Of a stretch of DNA of 64,000 nt, positions 47,332-56,418 are shown in pieces; positions within the stretch are counted from its first letter, which is position 1; the number at the start of each line of letters is the position of its first letter. This stretch comes from an uncultured Bacteroides sp. (GTDB lineage: Bacteria; Bacteroidota; Bacteroidia; Bacteroidales; Bacteroidaceae). Position numbers and translations under genes: made by a program. The DNA lies in NCBI RefSeq assembly GCF_963677945.1, contig NZ_OY782578.1:682001-746000 (forward strand). Reading direction: 5' to 3'. The notes under the pieces are model-generated. The model saw nothing but the letters and a program-made list of their open reading frames with translations. It did no database searches and was not told where the DNA came from.

Positions 47332-47666
47332 TGACACTCGAAGAAGCACAAAAAGAGGTTGATAACTGGATCAAAACATACGGAGTGCGCTACTTCAGCG
47401 AGCTCACAAATATGGCTGTTCTTACCGAAGAAGTGGGCGAATTGGCTAGATTGATGGCACGCAAATATGGAGATCAGTCATTCAAAGAGGGCGAAGAATG
47501 CAACCTTGCCGATGAAATGACGGACGTACTTTGGGTACTTATCTGCCTGGCAAATCAGACAGGTGTAGACCTTACCGAGGCTTTTAAAAGAAACCTCGAA
47601 AAGAAGACAAAAAGAGATAACGAAAGACATATAAACAATCCTAAACTGACAAGTAATGGAATATAA
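47331..47666 (+). CDS. MazG-like nucleotide pyrophosphohydrolase
   Basis: 111 residues, a single MazG-type helical unit. The Mg-binding pattern EEVGEL (about 31-36) and ADEMTDVLW (about 60-68) shows the ExxE ... ExxD metal ligands. Such enzymes hydrolyse (d)NTPs to the monophosphate and pyrophosphate. It overlaps dtd by one base and deoC by 11 bp, so all three are coupled. Confidence 0.9.
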   Translation: MTLEEAQKEVDNWIKTYGVRYFSELTNMAVLTEEVGELARLMARKYGDQSFKEGEECNLADEMTDVLWVLICLANQTGVDLTEAFKRNLEKKTKRDNERHINNPKLTSNGI

Positions 47667-48558
47667 AGAAGACGAAAAAAGTAAGTATGAAGTTGTGCTA
47701 AACAAGTACAACACTGATCTTAGCGATAATGATATCCAGGCTAAAGTAGCTGCAATTATTGAGAAAAAAGTGCCAGAAAACGACACCGTTGAAGTTAAAA
47801 AACTCCTTTTCAATTGCCTTGATTTGACAACTCTCAACACCACTGACAGTGAAGAAAGCGTGATGAAATTCACAGAAAAAGTCAATCAGTTTGATGAAGA
47901 ATTCGGAGATTTGGACAATGTTGCTGCCATCTGTGTTTACCCCAATATGGCAGAAGTTGTACATGATACATTAGAGATTGACAAGGTTCAGATAGCTGTC
48001 GTAAGCGGAGGATTCCCATCATCACAAACCTTTATCGAGGTTAAAATTGCCGAAACAGCAATGGCCATTATGGGTGGTGCCAACGAGATTGATATTGTAA
48101 TATCAGTTGGTAAATTCCTAAGTGGTGACTATGAAACCATGTGCGATGAAATACAGGAAATAAAAGATACCTGCAAGGATAATAAGCTCAAAGTAATCCT
48201 CGAAACAGGAGCCCTTGGAAGCGCTACAAACATCAAAAAAGCCTCTATCCTATCCATGTATTCAGGTGCCGATTTTATTAAGACATCAACCGGTAAGCAA
48301 CAACCTGCCGCAACGCCAGAAGCAGCTTATGTTATGTGTGAAGCCATAAAGGAATACTACGAAGAAACAGGTAACAAAATCGGTTTTAAGCCCGCTGGAG
48401 GCCTTAATACAATAAAAGACGCTATCATCTATTACTCGATAGTAAAAGAAGTTCTGGGCCATGAATGGCTAAATAACGAGCTATTCCGTTTAGGAACCAG
48501 TCGTCTTGCGAATCTGTTATTATCTGATATCAAAGGAAAAGAAATCAAATTCTTTTAG
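47656..48558 (+). CDS. deoC: Deoxyribose-phosphate aldolase
   Basis: 300 residues, class I aldolase that cleaves 2-deoxyribose 5-phosphate to glyceraldehyde 3-phosphate and acetaldehyde. The Schiff-base lysine lies in DFIKTSTGK (about 206-214), with ANEIDIVISVGKF and FKPAGGL (second Lys) as expected. It is longer at the N-terminus than E. coli DeoC (259), as in Bacteroidetes. Last gene of the run; a terminator lies 52 bp after the stop. Confidence 0.95.
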   Translation: MEYKEDEKSKYEVVLNKYNTDLSDNDIQAKVAAIIEKKVPENDTVEVKKLLFNCLDLTTLNTTDSEESVMKFTEKVNQFDEEFGDLDNVAAICVYPNMAEVVHDTLEIDKVQIAVVSGGFPSSQTFIEVKIAETAMAIMGGANEIDIVISVGKFLSGDYETMCDEIQEIKDTCKDNKLKVILETGALGSATNIKKASILSMYSGADFIKTSTGKQQPAATPEAAYVMCEAIKEYYEETGNKIGFKPAGGLNTIKDAIIYYSIVKEVLGHEWLNNELFRLGTSRLANLLLSDIKGKEIKFF

Positions 48559-48609
48559 ATTTTTATAGAAGCTCTTATATAGCCAGAGATTAATAAACAG
48601 CAAAAAAGG

Positions 48610-48656
48610 AATCCCCTGTATCACTTCAAATAAAGAAGGAATGCAGGGGATTTTAT
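48610..48656 (+). terminator. Terminator of the mnmG-deoC run
   Basis: Stem AATCCCCTG / CAGGGGATT (9 bp; 12 with a T-G pair) with a 25-nt loop, then TTTTATA. Confidence 0.7.
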
Positions 48657-48824
48657 ATATATGATTTAATAAATTCTTCTTGAATGCTAAGGCAATTACT
48701 GGGCATAACTCAGTAGAAAGGTGTACACCTTTCTGTAAAAGCGCCTACGCTGTCATAAAATAAGCTCTACACTATTATTAAAAGAAATAAGGACATTAAG
48801 AGTTAATACCGAAGAAGTTTAGCA

Positions 48825-49799
48825 CTATTTTGTTCGGTCAACCACATAATCCAAATAAGAAGTAAGCGAAGATTTGATCTCACTTTCAGGGAAAGAATCA
48901 ATCAACTGAAGAGCTTTAGCATGATAATCCATCATAACTTTAGTAGCATATTCAATTCCACCGTTATTCTTTACATAATCAATCATTTCTTTTATCTCAG
49001 AATCAGAAGAAGATCCTGATTTTATCTTAACAGCCAATGCCTTAATATCAGCATTGTCACTATTATTAATCGCATAAATAGCAGGAAGAGTTAATTTGCC
49101 TTCTCGCATATCATTTCCGGTTGGTTTTCCCACCTCCCTGTCATCATAATAATCGAATATATCATCCTTTATTTGAAAGCAAATGCCGATGTATTCGCCA
49201 AATAATCTTGCAATTTCCACCTCTTTAGCACCTACACCCGAAGATAAAGCAGCAGTTTTAGTGCAAGCAGAAAACAGCGCAGCGGTTTTTTTACGGATAA
49301 TATCAAAGTAAACAGGTTCGGAAATTTCAATATTGCTGACATTTGAAAGCTGAAGAAGCTCACCTTCCGACAGATCCTGGCCGAGTTGAGAAACGACCTT
49401 AATAATCTCAATATTAGAAGAAAATGCAGCCTGATAAAGACAAGTTGCCAATAAATAATCGCCAACTAAAATAGATATCTTGTTATTGTATACCGCATTA
49501 ACAGAAGCCTGTCCCCTACGCTCTGAACTTTCATCAACAACATCATCATGCACCAAACTGGCTGTGTGAAGCAGTTCCAAAGAAACTGCAGCATGAAGTG
49601 TAGACGAAGTTACTTTTCCAAATAATCTAGCAATAAGAAGAACCAAAATAGGACGCATCCTCTTTCCTCCCCGTTGTTTAATATGAGAAAGTACCTCTTG
49701 CAACAAAGGATTTGAGTTATCCAATGAACTATTAAAGAGCTCTTTAAACTGCTCCAGATCTGAAATAACAGGAGACTTAATCTGAGATAATCTGTCCAT
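48825..49799 (-). CDS. Polyprenyl diphosphate synthase
   Basis: 324 residues of the trans-isoprenyl transferase family, which lengthen isoprenoid diphosphates from IPP, here probably for menaquinone side chains. The two Asp-rich motifs are HDDVVDESSERRG (about 81-93) and IKDDIFDYYDD (about 211-221). Residues before the first motif (SLELLHTASLVHDD) are as in octaprenyl-type synthases; chain length cannot be read. It stands alone on the minus strand, divergent from polA by 89 bp. Confidence 0.93.
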   Translation of the reverse strand: MDRLSQIKSPVISDLEQFKELFNSSLDNSNPLLQEVLSHIKQRGGKRMRPILVLLIARLFGKVTSSTLHAAVSLELLHTASLVHDDVVDESSERRGQASVNAVYNNKISILVGDYLLATCLYQAAFSSNIEIIKVVSQLGQDLSEGELLQLSNVSNIEISEPVYFDIIRKKTAALFSACTKTAALSSGVGAKEVEIARLFGEYIGICFQIKDDIFDYYDDREVGKPTGNDMREGKLTLPAIYAINNSDNADIKALAVKIKSGSSSDSEIKEMIDYVKNNGGIEYATKVMMDYHAKALQLIDSFPESEIKSSLTSYLDYVVDRTK

Positions 49800-49888
49800 A
49801 AAACATACGATTTAGCCACAAAAGTAATAATAAAACAATTAATATGGTATTTTTTAGTACTTTTACCAAAGAAAAATTCGAAAAGATT

Positions 49889-52666
49889 ATGAATCAAACA
49901 GATAAATTGTTTCTTTTGGATGCTTATGCACTCATATATAGAGCATACTATGCATTTATTAAGAGCCCAAGAATTAACTCAAAAGGATTTAACACATCAG
50001 CCATTCTAGGTTTTGTAAACACGCTAGAAGAACTTTTAAATAAAGAAAATCCTACACATATTGGGGTTGCATTCGACCCTTCCGGACCAACTTTCAGACA
50101 TGAAGCATTTGAACAATATAAAGCCCATCGTGAAGAAACACCCGAGGCTATCCGTTTAGCAGTTCCGATAATCAAAGATATAATTCGGGCTTATAGAATT
50201 CCAATTCTTGAAGTTTCAGGTTTTGAAGCAGACGATGTAATCGGGACTCTTGCTACCGAAGCCGGAAAAAAAGGAATCACAACTTACATGATGACTCCCG
50301 ACAAAGATTATGGCCAATTGGTAAGTGAGAATGTTTTTATGTATCGCCCCAAATATGGAGATAAAGAATTTGAAGTTCTTGGAGTGGAAGAGGTAAAATC
50401 TAAATATGAAATCTCCTCTCCTACTCAAGTCATCGACTTACTTGGTTTGATGGGCGACTCTTCGGACAACATTCCGGGATGTCCGGGTGTTGGAGAAAAA
50501 ACTGCTCAAAAGTTAATTGCCCAATTTGGTAGCATAGAAAATATGCTTGAAAATACTGATGAGTTAAAAGGTGCACTGAAAACAAAAGTTGAAACCAACA
50601 AAGAGATGATCACCTTCTCTAAATTTTTGGCAACTATTAAAATCGATGTTCCTATTGAATTGAAAATGGACGAACTTGTTCGTGAAGAACCAAACGAAGA
50701 TGAACTGAGAAAAATTTTCGAGGAACTGGAATTCCGAACGCTAATTGACAGAATTTTCAAAAAAGAGAAAAAACAAGTAAATGAGGCTCCCCAGCAAGGT
50801 GATCTCTTTGGATTTTTCACGCCCGTTGGGCAAGTTGAGGAAAAATATTCAAATCTCACGGGTTTAGAAGAATTGAATTACGACTACCAACTAATTGATA
50901 ATGAAGAGAAAAGAGCTGATTTTATACAAAATATACTTACATTTAATATCGTTAGTCTAGATACAGAAACCACTGGAACCGATCCAATCTCTGCAGAATT
51001 GGTGGGAATGAGTTTTAGTGTTGCCGAAAATCAAGCATACTACATACCAGTGCCTGCGAAAAGAGAGGAAGCTTTAAAAATTGTTAATGAGCTTCGACCG
51101 GTCTTCGAAAATGAAAATTCTGTCAAAGTTGGGCAGAACATGAAGTACGATATGCTTGTTCTCCAAAATTATGGAGTTGAAGTAAAAGGGAAACTTTTCG
51201 ATACAATGGTAGCACATTACGTTCTTCAACCAGAACTTAGACATGGAATGGATTACCTTGCCGAAATTTACCTCAACTACAAAACAATTCACATTGATGA
51301 GCTAATCGGACCAAAAGGGAAAAATCAAAAGAACATGAGGGACCTCCCTCCCGAACAAGTTTACAAGTATGCTTGCGAAGATGCCGATGTGACTTTGAAA
51401 TTAAAAAATAAACTTGAGAAAGAATTAAAGGAAAACGGTATTGAAGATTTGTTCTATAATATCGAGATGCCACTCGTTCCGGTTTTGGCATACATTGAAA
51501 GAAATGGAATGAAGTTAGATCTAGGTGCTCTTAAACAAACATCCGAAGATTTTACTACCAGAATGGGTAATATAGAAAATGAAATATATTCATTGGCCGG
51601 CATGGAGTTCAATATTAGTTCGCCCAAACAAGTAGGAGAAGTACTTTTCGAAAAACTGAAAGTTGTAGAAAAAGCCAAGAAAACTAAAACGGGACAATAT
51701 TCTACCTCGGAAGATGTACTTGAAAGCCTGCGAAGCAAACACCCAGTTGTTGAAAAAATTCTCGACTATCGCGGATTAAAAAAACTATTGAGCACTTATG
51801 TTGATTCGCTTCCTCAGTTGATTGATCCTATAACAGGAAAAATACATACATCTTTCAACCAGACTGTAACAGCTACAGGCCGATTAAGTTCCAGCAATCC
51901 GAACCTTCAAAATATCCCAGTTCGTGATGAAGATGGTAAAGAGATTCGAAAAGCATTTATTCCGGATGAAGATTGCCTCTTCTTTTCTGCCGACTATTCT
52001 CAGATTGAGCTTAGAATTATGGCGCATCTAAGTGAAGACAAAAACATGATAGATGCTTTCCTTTCCGGTTATGACATTCATGCCTCAACAGCTGCAAAGA
52101 TCTATAAAATAGATATTTCTGAAGTTTCAAAGGACATGCGCCGTAAGGCAAAAACAGCAAACTTCGGTATTATTTACGGAATATCAGTCTTCGGATTAGC
52201 TGAAAGAATGGGGGTTGACAGGAAAGAAGCCAAAGAACTTATCGATGGATATTTCGAAACTTATCCGGGCGTAAAGGAATATATGGAAAAAAGCATCAAG
52301 GTTGCAAAGAAGAACGGTTATGTTGAAACTATATTCAATCGCAAGCGTTACCTTCCTGACATAAATTCACACAATGCAGTTGTTCGTGGATATGCCGAAA
52401 GAAATGCAATCAATGCTCCTATTCAGGGAAGTGCAGCAGATATAATCAAGGTTGCAATGATCAATATTTATAACCGTTTCAAGAAAGAAAATGTACAGGC
52501 CAAGATGATTCTTCAGGTGCATGATGAATTGAACTTCAGTGTTCCTGCAAACGAGAAAGAACTTGTGGAACAAATCGTTATTGAAGAGATGGAAAGAGCC
52601 TACAAGATGCACGTTCCTTTGAAAGCCGACTGCGGTTGGGGCAATAACTGGCTCGAAGCGCACTGA
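49889..52666 (+). CDS. polA: DNA polymerase I
   Basis: 925 residues; fills gaps and removes RNA primers. Three domains: the 5'-3' exonuclease (about 1-290, LFLLDAYALIYRAYYAF and the GLMGDSSDNIPG loop), a 3'-5' proofreading domain with the DxE motif LDTETTG (about 362), so it should proofread, and the polymerase (motif A FSADYSQIELRIMAH, motif B RRKAKTANFGIIYG, motif C ILQVHDELNF). I take the ATG at 49889 over one at 49844, because the extra 15 residues do not resemble the conserved start and a TACTTTTA box at 49849 would then lie in the gene. Confidence 0.97.
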   Translation: MNQTDKLFLLDAYALIYRAYYAFIKSPRINSKGFNTSAILGFVNTLEELLNKENPTHIGVAFDPSGPTFRHEAFEQYKAHREETPEAIRLAVPIIKDIIRAYRIPILEVSGFEADDVIGTLATEAGKKGITTYMMTPDKDYGQLVSENVFMYRPKYGDKEFEVLGVEEVKSKYEISSPTQVIDLLGLMGDSSDNIPGCPGVGEKTAQKLIAQFGSIENMLENTDELKGALKTKVETNKEMITFSKFLATIKIDVPIELKMDELVREEPNEDELRKIFEELEFRTLIDRIFKKEKKQVNEAPQQGDLFGFFTPVGQVEEKYSNLTGLEELNYDYQLIDNEEKRADFIQNILTFNIVSLDTETTGTDPISAELVGMSFSVAENQAYYIPVPAKREEALKIVNELRPVFENENSVKVGQNMKYDMLVLQNYGVEVKGKLFDTMVAHYVLQPELRHGMDYLAEIYLNYKTIHIDELIGPKGKNQKNMRDLPPEQVYKYACEDADVTLKLKNKLEKELKENGIEDLFYNIEMPLVPVLAYIERNGMKLDLGALKQTSEDFTTRMGNIENEIYSLAGMEFNISSPKQVGEVLFEKLKVVEKAKKTKTGQYSTSEDVLESLRSKHPVVEKILDYRGLKKLLSTYVDSLPQLIDPITGKIHTSFNQTVTATGRLSSSNPNLQNIPVRDEDGKEIRKAFIPDEDCLFFSADYSQIELRIMAHLSEDKNMIDAFLSGYDIHASTAAKIYKIDISEVSKDMRRKAKTANFGIIYGISVFGLAERMGVDRKEAKELIDGYFETYPGVKEYMEKSIKVAKKNGYVETIFNRKRYLPDINSHNAVVRGYAERNAINAPIQGSAADIIKVAMINIYNRFKKENVQAKMILQVHDELNFSVPANEKELVEQIVIEEMERAYKMHVPLKADCGWGNNWLEAH

Positions 52667-52728
52667 TAAATCTGTTATAAAATCAGATAATAATTAGAAC
52701 ATAAAATCTGATATAAAAGATCTCTGGT

Positions 52729-52771
52729 TTTGTTATTCCCAAATGCTGCAAAGCAAATTGGGAATAACAAA
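52729..52771. repeat. Perfect 14-bp hairpin
   Basis: TTTGTTATTCCCAA-type arm at 52729-52742 pairs with 52758-52771, 15-nt loop. There is no T run, so it is not a standard terminator, although its position 60 bp after polA allows that. Confidence 0.75.
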
Positions 52772-52775
52772 TAAA

Positions 52776-52865
52776 CTGCTAAAAGAAGATTGTTTTAAAA
52801 GCAAAGATATGATGGCTTTTACAAGCTTAACAGCTTTTATCTGCTAAAAGAACATTGTTTTAAAA
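52776..52865. repeat. Pair of 25-bp direct repeats
   Basis: Units at 52776-52800 and 52841-52865 start CTGCTAAAAGAA and end ATTGTTTTAAAA, differing only at one base (G or C) between. The starts are 65 bp apart. Confidence 0.75.
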
Positions 52866-53160
52866 CAAAAGGATGGAATAATAATTAATGAACAAAGCTC
52901 ACTAATTATTAAAAATAAAACAAGAAAAAAGATAGAGAAAAAGTAATTTACTAAAGGTTAAATAGCTAGTTATCTTTAATTTATAATATTATTATTTTCA
53001 AATAAATATCTTTTTTCATAATAATCCTGTTTAATTTATTGACCTCTTTTCTATACACTAGTAAAGACTTTAATAGATTAAACAAGACTATTGGATTATT
53101 GATCCATTTTAAAATTCAGAACGATAAGATAGTTTGTTTCACCTTAAAACCGATTAAATT

Positions 53161-53625
53161 ATGGAACTAGCAGAAAAACTGAAAGAAGTACTCGGAATTA
53201 TAGAATCTTTAGAGACTGTTTACTTGTCTACAATTGATCAGAATGGATATCCATCAACTCGCGCCATGCTGAATTTGAGGAACAAAAAGCAGTACCCTCA
53301 CCTTGTTCCGATGTATGCAAAAGAATCAAATGAATTTACTATCTATCTTACTACCAATACTTCTTCTGCAAAGATTAAGGAGATTGAGAATAACAGCAAG
53401 GCTGCTCTTTACTTCTGTAAACCGGAATCCTTTACTGGAATCATGTTTCAGGGGAATATTCAGGTTGTTACAAGCAAGGAATTCAAGCATAATGCATGGA
53501 TGAAAGGATGGGAGCTCTATTATCCGGGAGGTGTTGAATCAGAAGATTTTGCCATGCTTAGGTTCGTACCATTCAGCTTTAAAACTTATTCAGACTTTCA
53601 GGTTCAGACTGAAAAAATAGACTAA
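53161..53625 (+). CDS. Pyridoxamine 5'-phosphate oxidase-like FMN-binding protein
   Basis: 154 residues of the split-barrel flavin group close to general stress protein 26. The barrel starts with TVYLSTIDQNGYPSTRAML (about 20-38) and continues with EFTIYLTTNTSSAKIKEIENNSKAALYF (two strands). It probably binds FMN or a related cofactor and reduces a small molecule; the physiological substrate is unknown. It is 18 bp before the next, exported-esterase gene on the same strand, but the functional link is unclear. Confidence 0.82.
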   Translation: MELAEKLKEVLGIIESLETVYLSTIDQNGYPSTRAMLNLRNKKQYPHLVPMYAKESNEFTIYLTTNTSSAKIKEIENNSKAALYFCKPESFTGIMFQGNIQVVTSKEFKHNAWMKGWELYYPGGVESEDFAMLRFVPFSFKTYSDFQVQTEKID

Positions 53626-53643
53626 TATTGCACTCTATTTAAT

Positions 53644-54813
53644 ATGAAAAATCTACTTATTACACTTTGTTTATTCTCGTTTTTCAGTTTGCCGATATCA
53701 GCGCAACAGGCTCAATCACAAGACTATCTGCCCTACGGAGTAGAAAAGAATATGCCTACATCTTATCAAAAGATGAAAGAAACACTCACCTACCCTATGG
53801 CTTGGGGAAACTCTCCTATAAAAGATTTCAATAAGTGGAAAAAGGCTGCTCGTAATGTACTTTTCTCTTGTCTGGCCCCTGCCCCTCCCACTGCACCTTT
53901 CGATATGAAAGTGCTTGAGAAAGAGCAAAGAAATGGATACGAAGCACGAAAAATAGTGCTAAATATATCAAAGTTCGACCGCATTCCTGCTTATTTACTG
54001 ATTCCCAATAAAGGAAAAGGCCCTTACCCTGCCGTTGTGATGCTGCACGATCACGGTGCTAAGTTCTCCATTGGTAAGGAAAAGATGGTAAGACCATTCG
54101 GCGTTTCACCCGAAGTACTGGCCGATGCGGATAAATGGGCGGTTCAATGTTACGATAGTGTCTATGTAGGCGACTATTTTGCGGCTCATGGCTACGTAGT
54201 TCTCTCCATTGATGCACTGTTTTGGGGTGAAAGAGGACGAAAAGAAGGTGTAAATTATGAAACCCAACAAGCACTTGCCTGCAACTTGATGCAGATGGGA
54301 TATAACTGGTGTGGCGTTATTACATTCGACGATATCAGAAGCGTTGATTTTCTTGCCTCATTGCCCGAGGTAGATGCCAATAGAATTGGCACACTTGGTT
54401 TCTCAATGGGCGCTCACCGTGCCTGGATGCTTTCCGCTGCAACAGATAAAGTGAAAGCAGGAGCCGCCATTTGCTGGATGAACACCACCGATTCCTTGAT
54501 GTCATTAACCAATAACCAGAATAAAGGCGGCAGTGCTTGGTCGATGCTTGTGCCTGGAATCCGAAACTATATGGATTACCCCGATGTGGCCGCCCTGGCT
54601 TGTCCAAAGCCTATGCTCTTCTTTAACGGGCTCCGCGACAAGTTATTTCCTGTAAATGGTGTAAAAGATGCTTATAAAAGTCTGCATTCCACGTGGAACA
54701 GCCAGAAGGCAGATAGCAAACTTGTAACTAAATTATGGGATGGCCCTCACTTCTTTAGCAAAGATATGCAGAAAGAAACACTGGATTTCTTCGATAAATT
54801 TCTGAAAAAATAG
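53644..54813 (+). CDS. Secreted alpha/beta hydrolase (Abhydrolase_7 / acetylesterase-like)
   Basis: 389 residues: a signal peptide ending PISA before Gln21 and an alpha/beta hydrolase domain. The nucleophile elbow is GFSMG (Ser254) and the His is in WDGPHFFSKD (about 369). An oxyanion-type block MLHDHGAK (about 133-140) comes before it. It resembles Abhydrolase_7 esterases of Bacteroidetes that act on acylated sugars or similar esters in the periplasm. The substrate is not predictable. Same strand as, and 18 bp after, the PNPOx-like gene. Confidence 0.82.
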   Translation: MKNLLITLCLFSFFSLPISAQQAQSQDYLPYGVEKNMPTSYQKMKETLTYPMAWGNSPIKDFNKWKKAARNVLFSCLAPAPPTAPFDMKVLEKEQRNGYEARKIVLNISKFDRIPAYLLIPNKGKGPYPAVVMLHDHGAKFSIGKEKMVRPFGVSPEVLADADKWAVQCYDSVYVGDYFAAHGYVVLSIDALFWGERGRKEGVNYETQQALACNLMQMGYNWCGVITFDDIRSVDFLASLPEVDANRIGTLGFSMGAHRAWMLSAATDKVKAGAAICWMNTTDSLMSLTNNQNKGGSAWSMLVPGIRNYMDYPDVAALACPKPMLFFNGLRDKLFPVNGVKDAYKSLHSTWNSQKADSKLVTKLWDGPHFFSKDMQKETLDFFDKFLKK

Positions 54814-55314
54814 AAATTTAAAAATATTTATAGATAAAGCTTTAGAAGGAAACTAATCAAATTAAAAAGCTTCAGGAGAAAAAAACAGTAAAATTCAGTA
54901 TTACTAACCTAAAGATTATAGAAGAAAATCGCAATCTACTTAAGTCAAAACGGATATAATACAGAATTACTACCTGAAAGATAAGCACGGATGAATGATT
55001 CATTCAATGAATAAAGAATCATTCATCCGTGCTTATCTTGTTCTGTAATAACCTTCAGTGGAGGTTTAATCTCAAAACATAGAAAATAGTCCGATATATA
55101 ATCCCTTTTTATATGCAATTATCTGTATACTAATTTATTACTTTCACATATACTCATCCAGCTTACTGATAATAAAAGCTATTTTATCTAAAAGAACTAC
55201 CCTAAAAAATATACAGTTCCAAAGGTAAGAGCTACTAGTAAAAACACACATTCCGAAAAAGAACTTCCTAAACTTTAAAATAATAGTAGAGAAAACAACA
55301 CACTTATTCTTTCT
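54814..55314. other. Intergenic region with a 24-bp perfect hairpin
   Basis: 501 bp between the convergent esterase and anti-sigma-type genes. It has one prominent structure, the hairpin at 54978-55039. Otherwise AT-rich with no gene seen. Confidence 0.6.
54978..55039. repeat. 24-bp perfect inverted repeat
   Basis: The left arm (54978-55001, starting AAGATAAGCACGG) and right arm (55016-55039, ending CCGTGCTTATCTT) pair without mismatch. Loop of 14 nt (ATTCAATGAATAAA). No long T run on either side. Position between convergent genes fits a bidirectional terminator, but the stem is longer than the others in the window. Confidence 0.8.
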
Positions 55315-55833
55315 CTACAAAGAAACCAGCAGATGGATAGGAAAATTCTCCTGAGCCAGACTTCTTCCCGAAGTAGCCGGACGAATACTCTTCAAATCGG
55401 GCAATGACATTTCATTGCGCACAACCGGAGGAATTATAGTTTGAGCCTCCATCTGACGGGCACTTACCGCCTCTCTCCTCTCCTTTCGCTGAAAGGCTTT
55501 CCGCTCAACCTGCACTTGCTGATAGATAGTATCTGTATGCTTTTCTGTTATATACACCGTATCATTAAGTGCCAGTTTTTCATTCTTCGGAGCATCTTCA
55601 AAGGGAAAATTCCAGCCAATCAATACTCCAATAAGACAAGCTGCAACAAGCCACCAGGGAGAAATAGCAACCTTTCGCGGAGTGCCTTCACGACGGTTTA
55701 TTTCTTTCATCAAAGAATCGAATGAGCGTGGAGTATTTGCCGATTTATCTTTGTCATAGAACACTTTAGATGTATCAACAATCCGCTTTACCTCGTCGGA
55801 ATGTTCCAGTCTGTTCAAATCATCTTCTTTCAT
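55315..55833 (-). CDS. Anti-sigma-like single-pass membrane protein
   Basis: 172 residues, not recognised as a named family. It has a cytoplasmic N-terminal part of about 57 residues, one transmembrane helix (about 58-76, SPWWLVAACLIGVLIGW) and a periplasmic tail with Arg/Lys-rich repeats. No zinc-anti-sigma HxxxCxxC motif. Its position, 3 bp after an ECF sigma factor, and its topology make it the probable anti-sigma factor (inference). Confidence 0.7.
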   Translation of the reverse strand: MKEDDLNRLEHSDEVKRIVDTSKVFYDKDKSANTPRSFDSLMKEINRREGTPRKVAISPWWLVAACLIGVLIGWNFPFEDAPKNEKLALNDTVYITEKHTDTIYQQVQVERKAFQRKERREAVSARQMEAQTIIPPVVRNEMSLPDLKSIRPATSGRSLAQENFPIHLLVSL

Positions 55834-55836
55834 ATT

Positions 55837-56418
55837 TTATGGTTTTATTGGATTATACATTGATAGAGATTGAGAAAGACTACGCAATGCATAGTGCAAT
55901 CTCGACTTAACTGTTCCCTCCGGACAATCGAGTATCCGTGCAATCTCGGAAACTGATAGCTCTTCATTATACCTGAGAGTAAAGGCAGCCAACTGATCGG
56001 CAGGCAATTTTGTGAGAGAAATACTCAGCTGGTTTTCGAAAACAGCCCTATCGTACATTTTTTCAAAAGCAGGTTCCTCTGTGGTGTCCGAATCATAATT
56101 CTGTTCCAGCTCGTGGGTTTCAACAACCTCCCGGTGTCTGTATTCATTCTTACACAGATTATATGCCATTGAGAAAGCCCACGAAGAGAAAGTTCTTCCT
56201 TCTTCGTAGGCGCTTCTGTTTTCGTAAACTTTAAGAAACAATTCCTGTGTAAAGTCCTCTGCTTTAGCAATATCATATCCAAGCATACGGATAAAGAATC
56301 CTTGCATACGTTTAGCATAGCGGGTGTATATTTCCTCGAAAGCAGTGGTATCATTTCGGGAAACCCTTCGCATCAACTCTTCGTCAGTATCTTGTCTGTA
56401 TGAGCGAAATATCCTCAT
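55837..56418 (-). CDS. ECF RNA polymerase sigma factor
   Basis: 193 residues, sigma-70 family with regions 2 and 4 only. Region 2 (about 27-95): AEDFTQELFLKVYENRSAYE and FSSWAFSMAYNLCKNEYRHR. Region 4 (about 130-185): LPADQLAAFTLRYNEELSVSEIARILDCPEGTVKSRLHYALRS is the sigma-type helix-turn-helix. It is the second gene of three; its start overlaps the stop of the upstream exported protein by 4 nt and 3 bp separate it from the presumed anti-sigma gene. Confidence 0.93.
   Translation of the reverse strand: MRIFRSYRQDTDEELMRRVSRNDTTAFEEIYTRYAKRMQGFFIRMLGYDIAKAEDFTQELFLKVYENRSAYEEGRTFSSWAFSMAYNLCKNEYRHREVVETHELEQNYDSDTTEEPAFEKMYDRAVFENQLSISLTKLPADQLAAFTLRYNEELSVSEIARILDCPEGTVKSRLHYALRSLSQSLSMYNPIKP

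Larger units (their letters stand above)
52667..53160. other. Intergenic region after polA with a hairpin and a direct repeat
   Basis: 494 bp without a gene. It contains a perfect 14-bp hairpin (52729-52742 / 52758-52771) and two copies of a 25-bp direct repeat (52776-52800, 52841-52865). The rest is AT-rich. Confidence 0.6.

Noticed and set aside
49844-49888. Extended start of polA
   Set aside because: The extra 15 residues do not match the family and the region fits a promoter.
54687-54698. TTCCACGTGGAA palindrome as a third parS-like site
   Set aside because: Two mismatches in the invariant TTTCACGTGAAA core, and it is within the esterase coding sequence.
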